From positions 62,001-126,000 of the forward strand of contig JAGYJZ010000005.1 of the NCBI GenBank assembly GCA_018401875.1: a stretch of DNA of 64,000 nt, written 5' to 3'. This document shows positions 17,137-25,913 of this stretch, in pieces. Position numbers and translations under genes: made by a program. Origin of the DNA: Salibacteraceae bacterium. GTDB lineage: Bacteria > Bacteroidota > Bacteroidia > Flavobacteriales_G > Salibacteraceae. Every line of letters begins with the position of its first letter. Position 1 is the stretch's first letter. Under the pieces are notes generated by a model, which was given only the letters and a program-made list of their open reading frames with translations, searched no databases and had not been told where the DNA came from.

Positions 17137-19689
17137 ATGAAATTAGGCTGTTTTAAGGCGATCCAGATTTTTTATTTCACAATCTTCACGTGTGTAGGTT
17201 TTGCACAAGGGCCAACAGCGAATTGGTATTTTGGAGATTCGGCTGGAATACAATTCAACAACTACATTCCTTCATTTTCATTAAACAGCAAGCTATACTT
17301 TGCGCCTGAAGGTTGCGCAGCTTTGAGTAGTTCTAATGGAGGGTTGATTTACTATGCTCGTCCCGATTATGTTATCAATCGAGACCATGACACCCTTGAA
17401 AATGGCCATGAACTATTAGGGAGTTTTACTTCCACTCAAGGTGCTCTATTCATTCCAAATCCGATTGACACCTCTATAACATACTTTGTTTCGCATAGTG
17501 TTCTAACGCATTCCTATTCAGTTTTAAGAAGAAACGAAACACAACCCTTGGGATATATCCTTAACTCAGAAAAGAACATCACGCTCGCTGTTGGAACAAC
17601 AGAAAAAACAACAGCCGTTCACCACAATAACGGCAAGGATATTTGGGTCTTGATGAAAAAGTTCAATTCAGACACCTTGCTTGCATTCTTAGTTACCGAA
17701 ATTGGTTTTCATCCTGAACCTGTAATATCAATTCTTTTAAGGGACAGTATATTTGGGAATTTAGGTCAGCTTAAAAGTTCACCAAATGGGAAGTATTTAG
17801 CTGAATGTCTTGCTGTTTCTCCTTCCCAATATCCCATTGCAGGGAGAATACATAGATTCAACAATGAAACTGGTGAAGTCTCAGAATCGATTGGCATTGC
17901 ATCCAACTCTTTTGCACACTATGGGGCTGAGTTTTCCGCAAATTCAACAAACCTGTATTTTTCTCAAAATGGATCACCTCCAATGGGAGGTGGTGTTATT
18001 CAATACGACTTATCCATCTTCGACTCTGCTGCAATTAGTAACAGTGAATACCACATAGCCGGCCTGGGTCAATATTCTCTTCAAATTGGAATAGACAAAA
18101 GAATATATGGATCTCGAACGTTTGAAAATGAGTACCTATCTAGAATTGAAAATCCTGAAGCAAACGGACCAAATATTATCTATTCTGATTCGGCAGTGTA
18201 CCTTGGCGGAAGAACCTCACGACTCGGCCTCCCCGATTTTATTCAGTCCTATTTTCACCCAGCCTATTTTGACTATGAATCGAAATGCAATTTGCCCGTA
18301 AAATTCACTTCTTATCCTGTGGGCCAAGACAGTGTGCATTGGGATTTTGGCGAGCCCGCAAGTGCTTCAAACACATCTACCGTCATCAATCCAACCCATG
18401 ATTATACCAATGAAGGTTTCTACACCGTAGAATTTATAGTCTATGCAGATAGTTCATCCGACACCTTTTCACGGGACATTTACGTGAAAAAAACTTTGGG
18501 ATTAACAGGCAGCTCATTCAGTGATGATGTATGCGACACAGCTCACGTGATCAATGCCAACCACCACCTCACTCTAATGAAATACAATTGGAACACGGGT
18601 TCAACAGCTGATTCTATTTCGATCAATGAAAGTGGAACCTATTTCTGCTTCATGACCGCTTTTTGCGACAGTTTGGTTGATACGTTCAACATCTCTTTCC
18701 TCCCAACTCCAAACATAAGCTTAGGCAACGACACCGCGCGCTTTGTGAAGGTCAATCTTTACTATTGGCGCTGATCTGGAAAGCACGATTGATTTCACTT
18801 GGTCAACCGGTGACACATCGCACAATCATTGTGAATAAAGGCCTTCACCCAATTTTGAAACGTTGAATATTTGGCTCACCGCCACCAACGCTTGTGGCAC
18901 TGCCAGCGACACTATTCGCATAGCATTTTTTACCCCCAACCCGATGCCTCGTGGTTCAGCGATTCGGTGTTGTGCGATCAGTTGGAGGCTACCATTGCCA
19001 ATCCGCAGCAAAGACAGCGTAAGCTATTTCATCACTTCACATCAGATGATCTTGCCTATGACACATTAGCTCAACCATGGCGCATCGACACTTTCGGTTT
19101 CTATTCTGTACATGCCTTCAACCGCTGCGACACGGTGGTGGAAACGGGCCATTCTTTCGCCCTTCAACGCATTGATGTTTCATTGGGTGCAGATTCAGTT
19201 CTTTGTCCAGGAGATTCAGTCGCTTTGAATGCCTTTTGGCCTGTGTCAAGCTATGCTTGGAGCGATGGCTCAACAGACAGCATGTTGGTAATTAGCCACG
19301 ATGATTTGGTGGGCGCAGGATCGGAAACATATTCCGTAACCATCACCAATGGCCCTTGTGCACGCATCGCTTCGCGAACGTTGAGTGTCGATGATCTTGT
19401 TTGCGACACATCTAACTGCAAGTTTTCCATCCCTAATGTGTTTTCACCCAATGCCGATGGAATCAATGACGTGCTCAAAATTTCAAATACCTGTACTAAC
19501 ATTTCGTACGCGGCTGCCATCTACAACCGCTGGGGGCAATTGATTTATTCAAATGAACGCGCCCTAGGCAAAGCATCCATCACATGGGATGGATTTGTAA
19601 ACGGAGTTGCCGCATCGGAAGGCACTTACTTCATCATTATTCAATACGGAGACAAAGTGCAAAAAGGGAGCTTTTCGTTGTTGAGGTGA
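17137..19689 (+). pseudogene. Cassette 4 large surface protein, frame broken at about 18736-19170
   Basis: The start (MKLGCFKAIQIFYF..., WYFGDSAGIQFNNY) and the end (type B T9SS domain ending GSFSLLR) are both open and in the same reading frame, as in an 850-residue subtype B protein. Between about 18736 and 19170 the frame is broken by about a dozen 1-2 nt insertions and deletions relative to cassette 5 (offset 3138 on both sides, so the net change is zero). Examples are an extra GC in ACCGCGCGC, a lost T in CAATCTTTA, a lost C and A in CATCGCACA, and extra T and C in ATTTTTTACCCCCAA. As written, the first frame stops at 18774. Either the gene is dead or this short stretch is poorly assembled; the clustering and zero net change favour error. 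Confidence 0.75.
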
Positions 19690-19697
19690 GTTCGAAC

Positions 19698-19715
19698 CTA
19701 GTGACTAGTCCCTAG
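19698..19715. repeat. Cassette-boundary palindrome, copy 3
   Basis: Third copy of the 18-bp near-palindrome CTAGTGACTAGTCCCTAG, after cassette 4. Confidence 0.75.
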
Positions 19716-19743
19716 TACCTCGAACCTATTTCACGCTAACCCC

Positions 19744-19773
19744 TTGTTTATCAGAATTTTTTTAGTTTTTTTG
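19744..19773 (+). promoter_or_regulatory. Cassette 5 promoter
   Basis: TTG at 19744-19746 and TTTTTTTG at 19766-19773 with a 19-bp spacer. The two T runs are seven and seven, compared with six and eight in cassette 4: the runs have changed but the total is the same. Confidence 0.6.
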
Positions 19774-19798
19774 TAGCACATCTTTTAAAAACCATGCT

Positions 19799-20227
19799 AT
19801 GAAAAATGTATTAATTACCACTCTTTTTGCGATTTTTTCTCTCACTTCTTTTTCTCAGGTTAGTTCAGTTACTGTAAATAACAATACTACGTGTGATATG
19901 GGCATTAGACTATTTGGATCTGATGTTGATTATACTTGTTTTGACTCAAGTGTGCCTTGTATGGCCTCAGCTTGCATTCCTTGGGGAACTTCTTTAACAA
20001 TGACTCTGCCAGTAGGATGTCAATTTATTCATTATTGCCAAGTTCAGGAGCGCCATCCATGTGCAGGAGTTCCAGGATGTGTGTCATCATCAGTTTTTGC
20101 ATCGTTAGACGGTTGTAATGGGTACGGCAACAATCCAATTGTCACAAATAGTTGCAGTGCATCATGTGGATCAAATGCCAACATTGAAATTGATTGGACT
20201 AATCAATCGGTTATCGATATCTGGTAA
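19799..20227 (+). CDS. Cassette 5 small secreted Cys-rich protein (subtype B)
   Basis: A 142-residue protein with the same signal peptide as the cassette 4 protein and the same eleven cysteines (TTCDMGIRLFG, SSVPCMASACIPWG, GCQFIHYCQVQERHPCAG). It ends IEIDWTNQSVIDIW. Differences from cassette 4 fall mainly in the mature part, such as the PWG replacing SPG turn. The large gene begins 32 bp after the stop codon. Function unknown; disulfide-rich composition and a signal peptide suggest an extracytoplasmic role. Confidence 0.8.
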   Translation: MKNVLITTLFAIFSLTSFSQVSSVTVNNNTTCDMGIRLFGSDVDYTCFDSSVPCMASACIPWGTSLTMTLPVGCQFIHYCQVQERHPCAGVPGCVSSSVFASLDGCNGYGNNPIVTNSCSASCGSNANIEIDWTNQSVIDIW

Positions 20228-20259
20228 TATTGAGGATATTCGTGCTATTGTAAAGATTC

Positions 20260-22827
20260 ATGAACTTCAATCTGCAAAGAATTTTACCATTTTGTTTATT
20301 CATCATATTGACTTTTGATGCTTCTGCTCAAGGCCCAAGCTCAAATTGGTATTTTGGAGATTCTGCTGGAATTGAATTCAACAATTACAATCCCTCTTTC
20401 CTATTAAATAGTAACCTCGGTGTAGCTTTCGAAGGATGTGCAGCTTTGAGCGACCCCAATGGAGAATTGCTTTTTTATGCACAACCTAGCTTTGTCCTAA
20501 ATCAATTGCACGACACAGTAGAAAATGGAAGCGATTTAACCGGCAACGCCACTTCCACTCAAGGTGCTCTTTTTATTCCGAATCCAGTTGACTCAACCAT
20601 AACGTATCTATTCACTCAAACCCCTGGAGTTGCAATAATGGGTCACTATTATTCCATAATTCGAAAATCTCCGACATTTCCATTAGGCAATATATTGTCC
20701 GAAGAGAAAAATCTTCCATTAGTGCTACGAACAACCGAAAAAACTACGGCCGTTCACCATAAAAATGGAAAGGATATTTGGATCTTAACTAGAAAGTTTA
20801 ATTCTGACACACTCTTTGCATTTCTCGTTACTGAAAACGGAGTTAACCCCGAACCGATTGTATCTACTCTTCAAAACGATGGTCCAGTAGGTAATGCGGG
20901 GCAACTAAAAAGCTCGCCAAATGGAAAATATCTAGTTGAATGTTTGACACTTAATCCTATTCAATATTCACTTAAGGCTCGGATATACAGATTTAACAAC
21001 GAATCGGGTCAAGCATCTCAACCGATCGGACTACCTTCAACTCTTCGTGTGGCTTATGGTGCGGAGTTTTCATCAAACTCAAACTATCTGTATTTATCTC
21101 ATCTGGGCAACCCACCGAATGAAGGTGGAATTTCCCAATATGATTTATCACTTTACGATTCCACTTCAATAGTGAATAGTGAATATCAAATAGGTGGAAA
21201 CGGCCTTTATGCTCTCCAAATTGGTGTAGATAAAAAAATATATGGTGCACCTTATTTTCCAGCCAATGATCATCTTTCAAGAATTGAAAATCCACAGTCT
21301 TCCGGAGCAAATATTAATTACAATGAAACCGCTGTTTACCTTGGTGGAAGAACCGCCAGAAGAGGCCTCCCCGACTTTATCCAGTCCTATTTTCATCCGG
21401 CCTATTTTGACTATGAATCGAAATGCAATTTGCCCGTAAAATTCACTTCTTATCCTGTGGACCAAGACAGTGTGCTTTGGAATTTTGGCGAGCCATCGAG
21501 TGCTTCAAACACGTCCACACTTGTCAATCCAACCCATGATTATCAAAACGAAGGGTTCTACACCGTACAATTTATAGTCTATGCCGATAGTTCTTCCGAC
21601 ACTTTTTCAAGGGACATTTACGTGAAAAAAACTTTGGGATTAACAGGCAGCTCATTCAGTGCTGATGTATGCGACACAGCTCACGTGATCAATGCCAACC
21701 ACCACCTCACTCTAATGAAATACAATTGGAACACGGGTGCAACAGCTGATTCTATTTCGGTCAATGAAAGTGGAACCTATTTCTGCTCCATGACCGCTTT
21801 TTGCGACAGTTTGGTTGATACGTTCAACATCTCTTTCCTCCCAACTCCAAACATAAGCTTAGGCAACGACACCGCGCTTTGTGAAGGTCAATCTTTTACT
21901 ATTGGCGCTGATCTGGAAAGCACGATTGATTTCACTTGGTCAACCGGTGACACATCCGCAACAATCATTGTGAATAAAGGCCTCTCACCCAATTTTGAAA
22001 CGTTGAATATTTGGCTCACCGCCACCAACGCTTGTGGCACTGCCAGCGACACTATTCGCATAGCATTTTTACCCCAACCCGATGCCTCGTGGTTCAGCGA
22101 TTCGGTGCTGTGCGATCAGTTGGAGGCTACCATTGCCAATCCGCAGCAAGACAGCGTAAGCTATTTCATCACTTACACATCAGATGATCTTGCCTATGAC
22201 ACATTAGCTCAACCATGGCGCATCGACACTTTCGGTTTCTATTCTGTACATGCCTTCAACCGCTGCGACACGGTGGTGAAACGGGCCATTCTTTCGCCCT
22301 TCAACGCCATTGATGTTTCATTGGGTGCAGATTCAGTTCTTTGTCCAGGAGATTCAGTCGCTTTGAATGCCTTTTGGCCTGTGTCAAGCTATGCTTGGAG
22401 CGATGGCTCAACAGACAGCATGTTGGTAATTAGCCACGATGATTTGGTGGGCGCAGGATCGGAAACATATTCCGTAACCATCACCAATGGGGCTTGTGCA
22501 CGCATCGCTTCGCGAACGTTGAGTGTCGATGATTTGGTCTGTGACACATCCAACTGCAAATTCTCTATACCCAACGTGTTTTCACCCAATGCCGATGGAA
22601 TCAATGACGTGCTCAAAATTTCAAATATGTGCACCAATGTTTCTTACTCTACCTCTATTTACAACCGCTGGGGGCAATTGATTTATTCAGATGAACGCGC
22701 TCAAGGAAATTTACACCTTTCTTGGGATGGATTCATCAACGGTGTTGCCGCAAATGACGGCACCTACTTCATCATTATTCAATTCGGAGACAAGGTGCAA
22801 AAAGGAAGTTTTTCGTTGGTGAGGTGA
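20260..22827 (+). CDS. Cassette 5 large surface protein, T9SS type B sorting domain (subtype B)
   Basis: An 855-residue exported protein; signal peptide to about residue 23 (DASAQ), then WYFGDSAGIEFNNY. Propeller-like repeats occupy about 30-385 (SSPNGKYLVECL, FSSNSNYLYLS, YLGGRTARRGLPDFIQSYF). A PKD domain follows at about 390-480 (VLWNFGEPSSASN), then Ig-like modules around LGNDTALCEG and LGADSVLCPGD. The type B sorting domain makes up the last 90 residues (IPNVFSPNADGINDVLK, YNRWGQLIYSD, GTYFIIIQ, GSFSLVR). From about 18480 in cassette 4 and 21618 here the two genes are nearly identical apart from the indel-rich interval. This is the intact reference copy for reading cassette 4. Confidence 0.87.
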   Translation: MNFNLQRILPFCLFIILTFDASAQGPSSNWYFGDSAGIEFNNYNPSFLLNSNLGVAFEGCAALSDPNGELLFYAQPSFVLNQLHDTVENGSDLTGNATSTQGALFIPNPVDSTITYLFTQTPGVAIMGHYYSIIRKSPTFPLGNILSEEKNLPLVLRTTEKTTAVHHKNGKDIWILTRKFNSDTLFAFLVTENGVNPEPIVSTLQNDGPVGNAGQLKSSPNGKYLVECLTLNPIQYSLKARIYRFNNESGQASQPIGLPSTLRVAYGAEFSSNSNYLYLSHLGNPPNEGGISQYDLSLYDSTSIVNSEYQIGGNGLYALQIGVDKKIYGAPYFPANDHLSRIENPQSSGANINYNETAVYLGGRTARRGLPDFIQSYFHPAYFDYESKCNLPVKFTSYPVDQDSVLWNFGEPSSASNTSTLVNPTHDYQNEGFYTVQFIVYADSSSDTFSRDIYVKKTLGLTGSSFSADVCDTAHVINANHHLTLMKYNWNTGATADSISVNESGTYFCSMTAFCDSLVDTFNISFLPTPNISLGNDTALCEGQSFTIGADLESTIDFTWSTGDTSATIIVNKGLSPNFETLNIWLTATNACGTASDTIRIAFLPQPDASWFSDSVLCDQLEATIANPQQDSVSYFITYTSDDLAYDTLAQPWRIDTFGFYSVHAFNRCDTVVKRAILSPFNAIDVSLGADSVLCPGDSVALNAFWPVSSYAWSDGSTDSMLVISHDDLVGAGSETYSVTITNGACARIASRTLSVDDLVCDTSNCKFSIPNVFSPNADGINDVLKISNMCTNVSYSTSIYNRWGQLIYSDERAQGNLHLSWDGFINGVAANDGTYFIIIQFGDKVQKGSFSLVR

Positions 22828-22992
22828 GTTCGTGGTTCATTGAGTGATTCATCATTGATCATTCATGATTTATAATTCGGGACAATTAGCGTAGACAAGT
22901 CTAAAGGTGGAATTCTGGCTAAGCCTAATTTGTTTCGGAGAAAGCGGTTTGAGGACGTTCGTGGTTCGTGGTACGTGGTTCGAAAATGAAGT
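22828..22992. repeat. Intergenic heptamer and AT-rich repeats after the array
   Basis: This gap holds GTTCGTGGTTCATTGAGTG directly after the cassette 5 stop codon (compare the inverted repeat at 13270-13297), short CATTGATCATTCATGATT repeats, and a second heptamer run at 22958-22983 (GTTCGTGGTTCGTGGTACG). AGCGGTTT plus flanking bases also occurs at about 13425, so the gaps before cassette 3 and after cassette 5 share degraded sequence. No gene seen. Confidence 0.6.
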
Positions 22993-23805
22993 TTACTCAG
23001 CAACGACCACTCTGAACGTCTCACCTGCACCTGATTCAGAATCAATATCGAGCATGTAAATTCCTGATGGAAGATCGTAGTTCAGATGAATGGAAGGTGC
23101 TGCATTAGATATTGATTGACTGGAAATCAATCTTCCAGAAATATCATACAAGCGGATCTCCAAATTTGAAAAAGCACTCGAGTTTCTAAGCTCTAACCTA
23201 CCATCAGTCGGATTTGGATAAACTGAGAAGAACGTATTCTTTACCTCGTCCAGCCCTAGTGGGAAGACATCAATATCCTGACACGATATTCCACAAACAT
23301 TGTCGCCATCAAACGTGGTTAAACATACTTCGTAGGTTCCTGCAGCATTGTAAGTGTAGGATGGATTGGCGAACGCAGATGAGTTACCATCGCCAAACTC
23401 CCAAAAAACAGAATCAACATTTCCAACCGTTGTGGTATTGGTGAATGAGAATAAATTATCCGCTTTGCGTGAATAATCAAAAGTCGGCTCACACGTAAAA
23501 TCAACCACCGTTACCATTTCACAATAACTGTCAAAACAAAACGGAATAATATTTCCAACGGTCAAGCAAACCTCATACTCACCGGGTTCAGCATAGGTAT
23601 GAAAAGGATCAATTCCCGGATTCGAGCCATCCCCAAAATCCCAAAAACTAGTGAGAATAAGTCCTGTGGATAAGTCAGTGCAATTGATGGTAAGCTGATC
23701 TGTTTCATACGAAAAATCTGCCGAGCAACCTTGGGCGTAGGTTTGACTGACACTGGCAACACTCAGTAAAATGATGACCAGGGATTTGAAAACTTTTGAT
23801 TTCAT
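22993..23805 (-). CDS. Secreted two-PKD-domain protein with T9SS type A sorting domain
   Basis: A 270-residue exported protein; the ATG at 23805 gives a good signal peptide (MKSKVFKSLVIILLSVASVS...YAQ), whereas the ATG at 23826 adds seven residues before it. Two PKD domains follow, marked by SFWDFGDGSNPG and VFWEFGDGNSSA with their HTYAEPGEYEVCLTV and YTYNAAGTYEVCLTT strands. The C-terminus is a type A T9SS domain (FFSVYPNPTDGRLEL, YDISGRLISS, LPSGIYMLDI). Several cysteines lie in and between the PKD modules. It is convergent with the cassette array and separated from it by repeats. Likely a surface or released adhesion/binding module; no catalytic domain seen. Confidence 0.88.
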   Translation of the reverse strand: MKSKVFKSLVIILLSVASVSQTYAQGCSADFSYETDQLTINCTDLSTGLILTSFWDFGDGSNPGIDPFHTYAEPGEYEVCLTVGNIIPFCFDSYCEMVTVVDFTCEPTFDYSRKADNLFSFTNTTTVGNVDSVFWEFGDGNSSAFANPSYTYNAAGTYEVCLTTFDGDNVCGISCQDIDVFPLGLDEVKNTFFSVYPNPTDGRLELRNSSAFSNLEIRLYDISGRLISSQSISNAAPSIHLNYDLPSGIYMLDIDSESGAGETFRVVVAE

Positions 23806-23921
23806 AGCGATTTGATTGAGTGACAAAGAAGTACCACAAAAGAACGAACAGGATTTGACATATTAACGCTACCAGAAAAAAACAGAAACAACTTCTTCAT
23901 TGTTAACATGAAAATCATGGA

Positions 23922-23949
23922 TTTGACCTACAAACAAGATTTACATTTG
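23922..23949 (+). promoter_or_regulatory. ispG promoter
   Basis: TTTG at 23922-23925 and a perfect TACATTTG at 23942-23949 with a 16-bp spacer. Transcription would begin at about 23955, on top of the first ATG (23954), so the ATG at 23972 is the likely start of ispG. Confidence 0.55.
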
Positions 23950-23971
23950 TCGCATGCAAACGAACGCAACC

Positions 23972-25903
23972 ATGGAGGATAACAAACGCTATTGTAACAG
24001 TCTTACTGCCTTCAGCCGATTTAAAACCCGAGAAGTAACTATCGGATCATTGAAAATGGGTGGCGACAACCCGATTAGAATCCAGTCGATGACCACCACC
24101 GACACCATGGACACTGAAAAAACAGCAGCCCAAAGCATTCGAATGATTGATGCCGGCTGCGAGTTGGTGCGCATCACTGCACCGAGTAAAAAAGACGCGG
24201 AAAACTTACGCCCCATCAAAGATTTTTTGGCCGCTAAAGGCTACACCACGCCCTTAGTTGCCGACATCCACTTTACGCCCAATGCCGCAGAAGTGGCCGC
24301 CACGATTGTAGAAAAAGTACGCGTGAATCCGGGCAATTATGCCGACAAGAAGAAGTTTGAGCACATCGAATACAACGATGAAACCTACAAAGCTGAATTA
24401 GAAAGAATTCGCGAGCGTTTTACTCCGTTGGTTCTACTGTGTAAAAAGCATAATACTGCGATGCGCATCGGCACCAATCACGGTTCGTTGAGCGACAGAA
24501 TTCTTAGCCGCTATGGCGATACTCCATTGGGAATGGTAGAAAGCGCGATGGAGTTCTTGCACATCTGCCGCGATCACGATTTCCATAATATCGTGCTTTC
24601 GATGAAGGCGAGCAACACACAAGTGATGGTTCAAGCCTATCGCCTTTTGGTCAATCGCATGATGAACGAAGGGATGAATTATCCACTTCATTTAGGCGTA
24701 ACCGAAGCGGGTGAAGGCGAAGACGGCCGTATAAAATCAGCGGTTGGAATCGGCACATTGCTCGAAGATGGATTGGGTGACACCATTCGTGTATCGTTGA
24801 CGGAAGAGCCCGAATTTGAAATTCCTGTGGCTTTTGCCTTGGCCAAGCGCTATGAAAACAGAGCAAAGCATGCACCTATTCCTGAGCTAGACTCCTACCC
24901 CATCAATCCGTTTGAATACACGCGCAGACCGAGCACCGCGATTGGAAATATTGGCGATCACAATGTGCCGCGAATCATCCAAGACTTTTCGCGCGGTGAA
25001 GAAATAAAACCTGCCAACCTGCACGCTGTGGGCTATAATTATTCTGTTCCGCTCGACAAATGGAACATCACTGACCAAGCCTGTGATTTCATCTACTTAG
25101 GCGATAAAAGCATTTCATTTGAAATACCAGGAACACTTAGTGTGATCCAAAATGCTGATGCGTGGCAAGATAAAGACAGGCATTTCCCTCTTTTTGAGAG
25201 TATTTCGTACGTTGTAGCCGAACGAAAATCGTCTGAAATCAACTTCGTGAAAACAGACCTCGAAGGATTAGACATGCCGTTGATAGCGGCCCTCAAGTCT
25301 GACTCCACCGCGGTGCTCGTCTTGACCACAGAAAACGAACACGGCATGGCCGAGCAGCGCGCGGCATTTTTCCGATTGATGGAAGAAGGATGCCACACAC
25401 CAGTGATCATTCAACGAAGTTATCGCGACTTGGATGAAAACACATTTCAACTGCACGCTTCAACTGATTTAGGCGCACCATTCATTGATGGATTGGGCGA
25501 TGGAATTTGGATCGATGCCGTGAATTGCGGAAGCAAAAAAACGATCAATTCGTTGGCTTTTGGAATTCTTCAAGCTACACGAACGCGCATTTCTAAAACA
25601 GAATACATCTCTTGCCCTTCATGCGGAAGAACATTGTTTGACCTGCAAGAAACCACCGCCAAAATTAGGGCGCGAACGAGCCACTTGAAAGGCATTAAAA
25701 TTGGCATCATGGGCTGCATTGTAAACGGGCCGGGCGAAATGGCTGATGCCGACTACGGTTACGTAGGCACTGGTCAAGGAAAAATTACCCTGTACAAGGA
25801 AAAGGAAGTTGTAAAACGCAACGTACCTGAAAAAGAGGCTGTTGACGAACTTATTGCACTCATTGCCGCGCATGGCGATTGGATCGAAGCCACTGAAGCC
25901 TAA
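23972..25903 (+). CDS. ispG: (E)-4-hydroxy-3-methylbut-2-enyl-diphosphate synthase
   Basis: A 643-residue IspG/GcpE, the penultimate enzyme of the MEP isoprenoid pathway, which reduces MEcPP to HMBPP with a 4Fe-4S cluster. The N-terminal TIM barrel shows KMGGDNPIRIQSMTTTDT and VRVNPGNYADKK. The cluster-binding domain at the C-terminus has SCPSCGRTLFDL and GIMGCIVNGPGEMADADYG, giving the three cysteines. Proteobacterial IspG is about 370 residues; the extra central segment of some 250 residues is the known insertion found in Bacteroidota and plants. uppS at 61976 uses the downstream products of this pathway. An ATG at 23954 adds six residues but lies at the predicted transcription start. Confidence 0.96.
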   Translation: MEDNKRYCNSLTAFSRFKTREVTIGSLKMGGDNPIRIQSMTTTDTMDTEKTAAQSIRMIDAGCELVRITAPSKKDAENLRPIKDFLAAKGYTTPLVADIHFTPNAAEVAATIVEKVRVNPGNYADKKKFEHIEYNDETYKAELERIRERFTPLVLLCKKHNTAMRIGTNHGSLSDRILSRYGDTPLGMVESAMEFLHICRDHDFHNIVLSMKASNTQVMVQAYRLLVNRMMNEGMNYPLHLGVTEAGEGEDGRIKSAVGIGTLLEDGLGDTIRVSLTEEPEFEIPVAFALAKRYENRAKHAPIPELDSYPINPFEYTRRPSTAIGNIGDHNVPRIIQDFSRGEEIKPANLHAVGYNYSVPLDKWNITDQACDFIYLGDKSISFEIPGTLSVIQNADAWQDKDRHFPLFESISYVVAERKSSEINFVKTDLEGLDMPLIAALKSDSTAVLVLTTENEHGMAEQRAAFFRLMEEGCHTPVIIQRSYRDLDENTFQLHASTDLGAPFIDGLGDGIWIDAVNCGSKKTINSLAFGILQATRTRISKTEYISCPSCGRTLFDLQETTAKIRARTSHLKGIKIGIMGCIVNGPGEMADADYGYVGTGQGKITLYKEKEVVKRNVPEKEAVDELIALIAAHGDWIEATEA

Positions 25904-25913
25904 CTTGCACACC

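Noticed and set aside
17137-18774. A natural short (545-residue) form of the cassette 4 protein
   Set aside because: It ends exactly where small indels begin and lacks the sorting domain; the downstream frame resumes in phase, so it is a broken full-length gene.
18871-19689. Separate 272-residue gene at the end of cassette 4
   Set aside because: It starts inside an Ig-like module without a signal peptide; it is the 3' part of the broken large gene.
4595-22827. Insertion sequence or prophage explaining the repeats
   Set aside because: No transposase, integrase or phage gene is seen; the repeats are full gene pairs with their own promoters.
4670-22827. Polymorphic toxin-immunity pairs
   Set aside because: Both partners have signal peptides, the variable part of the large protein is N-terminal, and its C-terminus is a sorting domain rather than a toxin.
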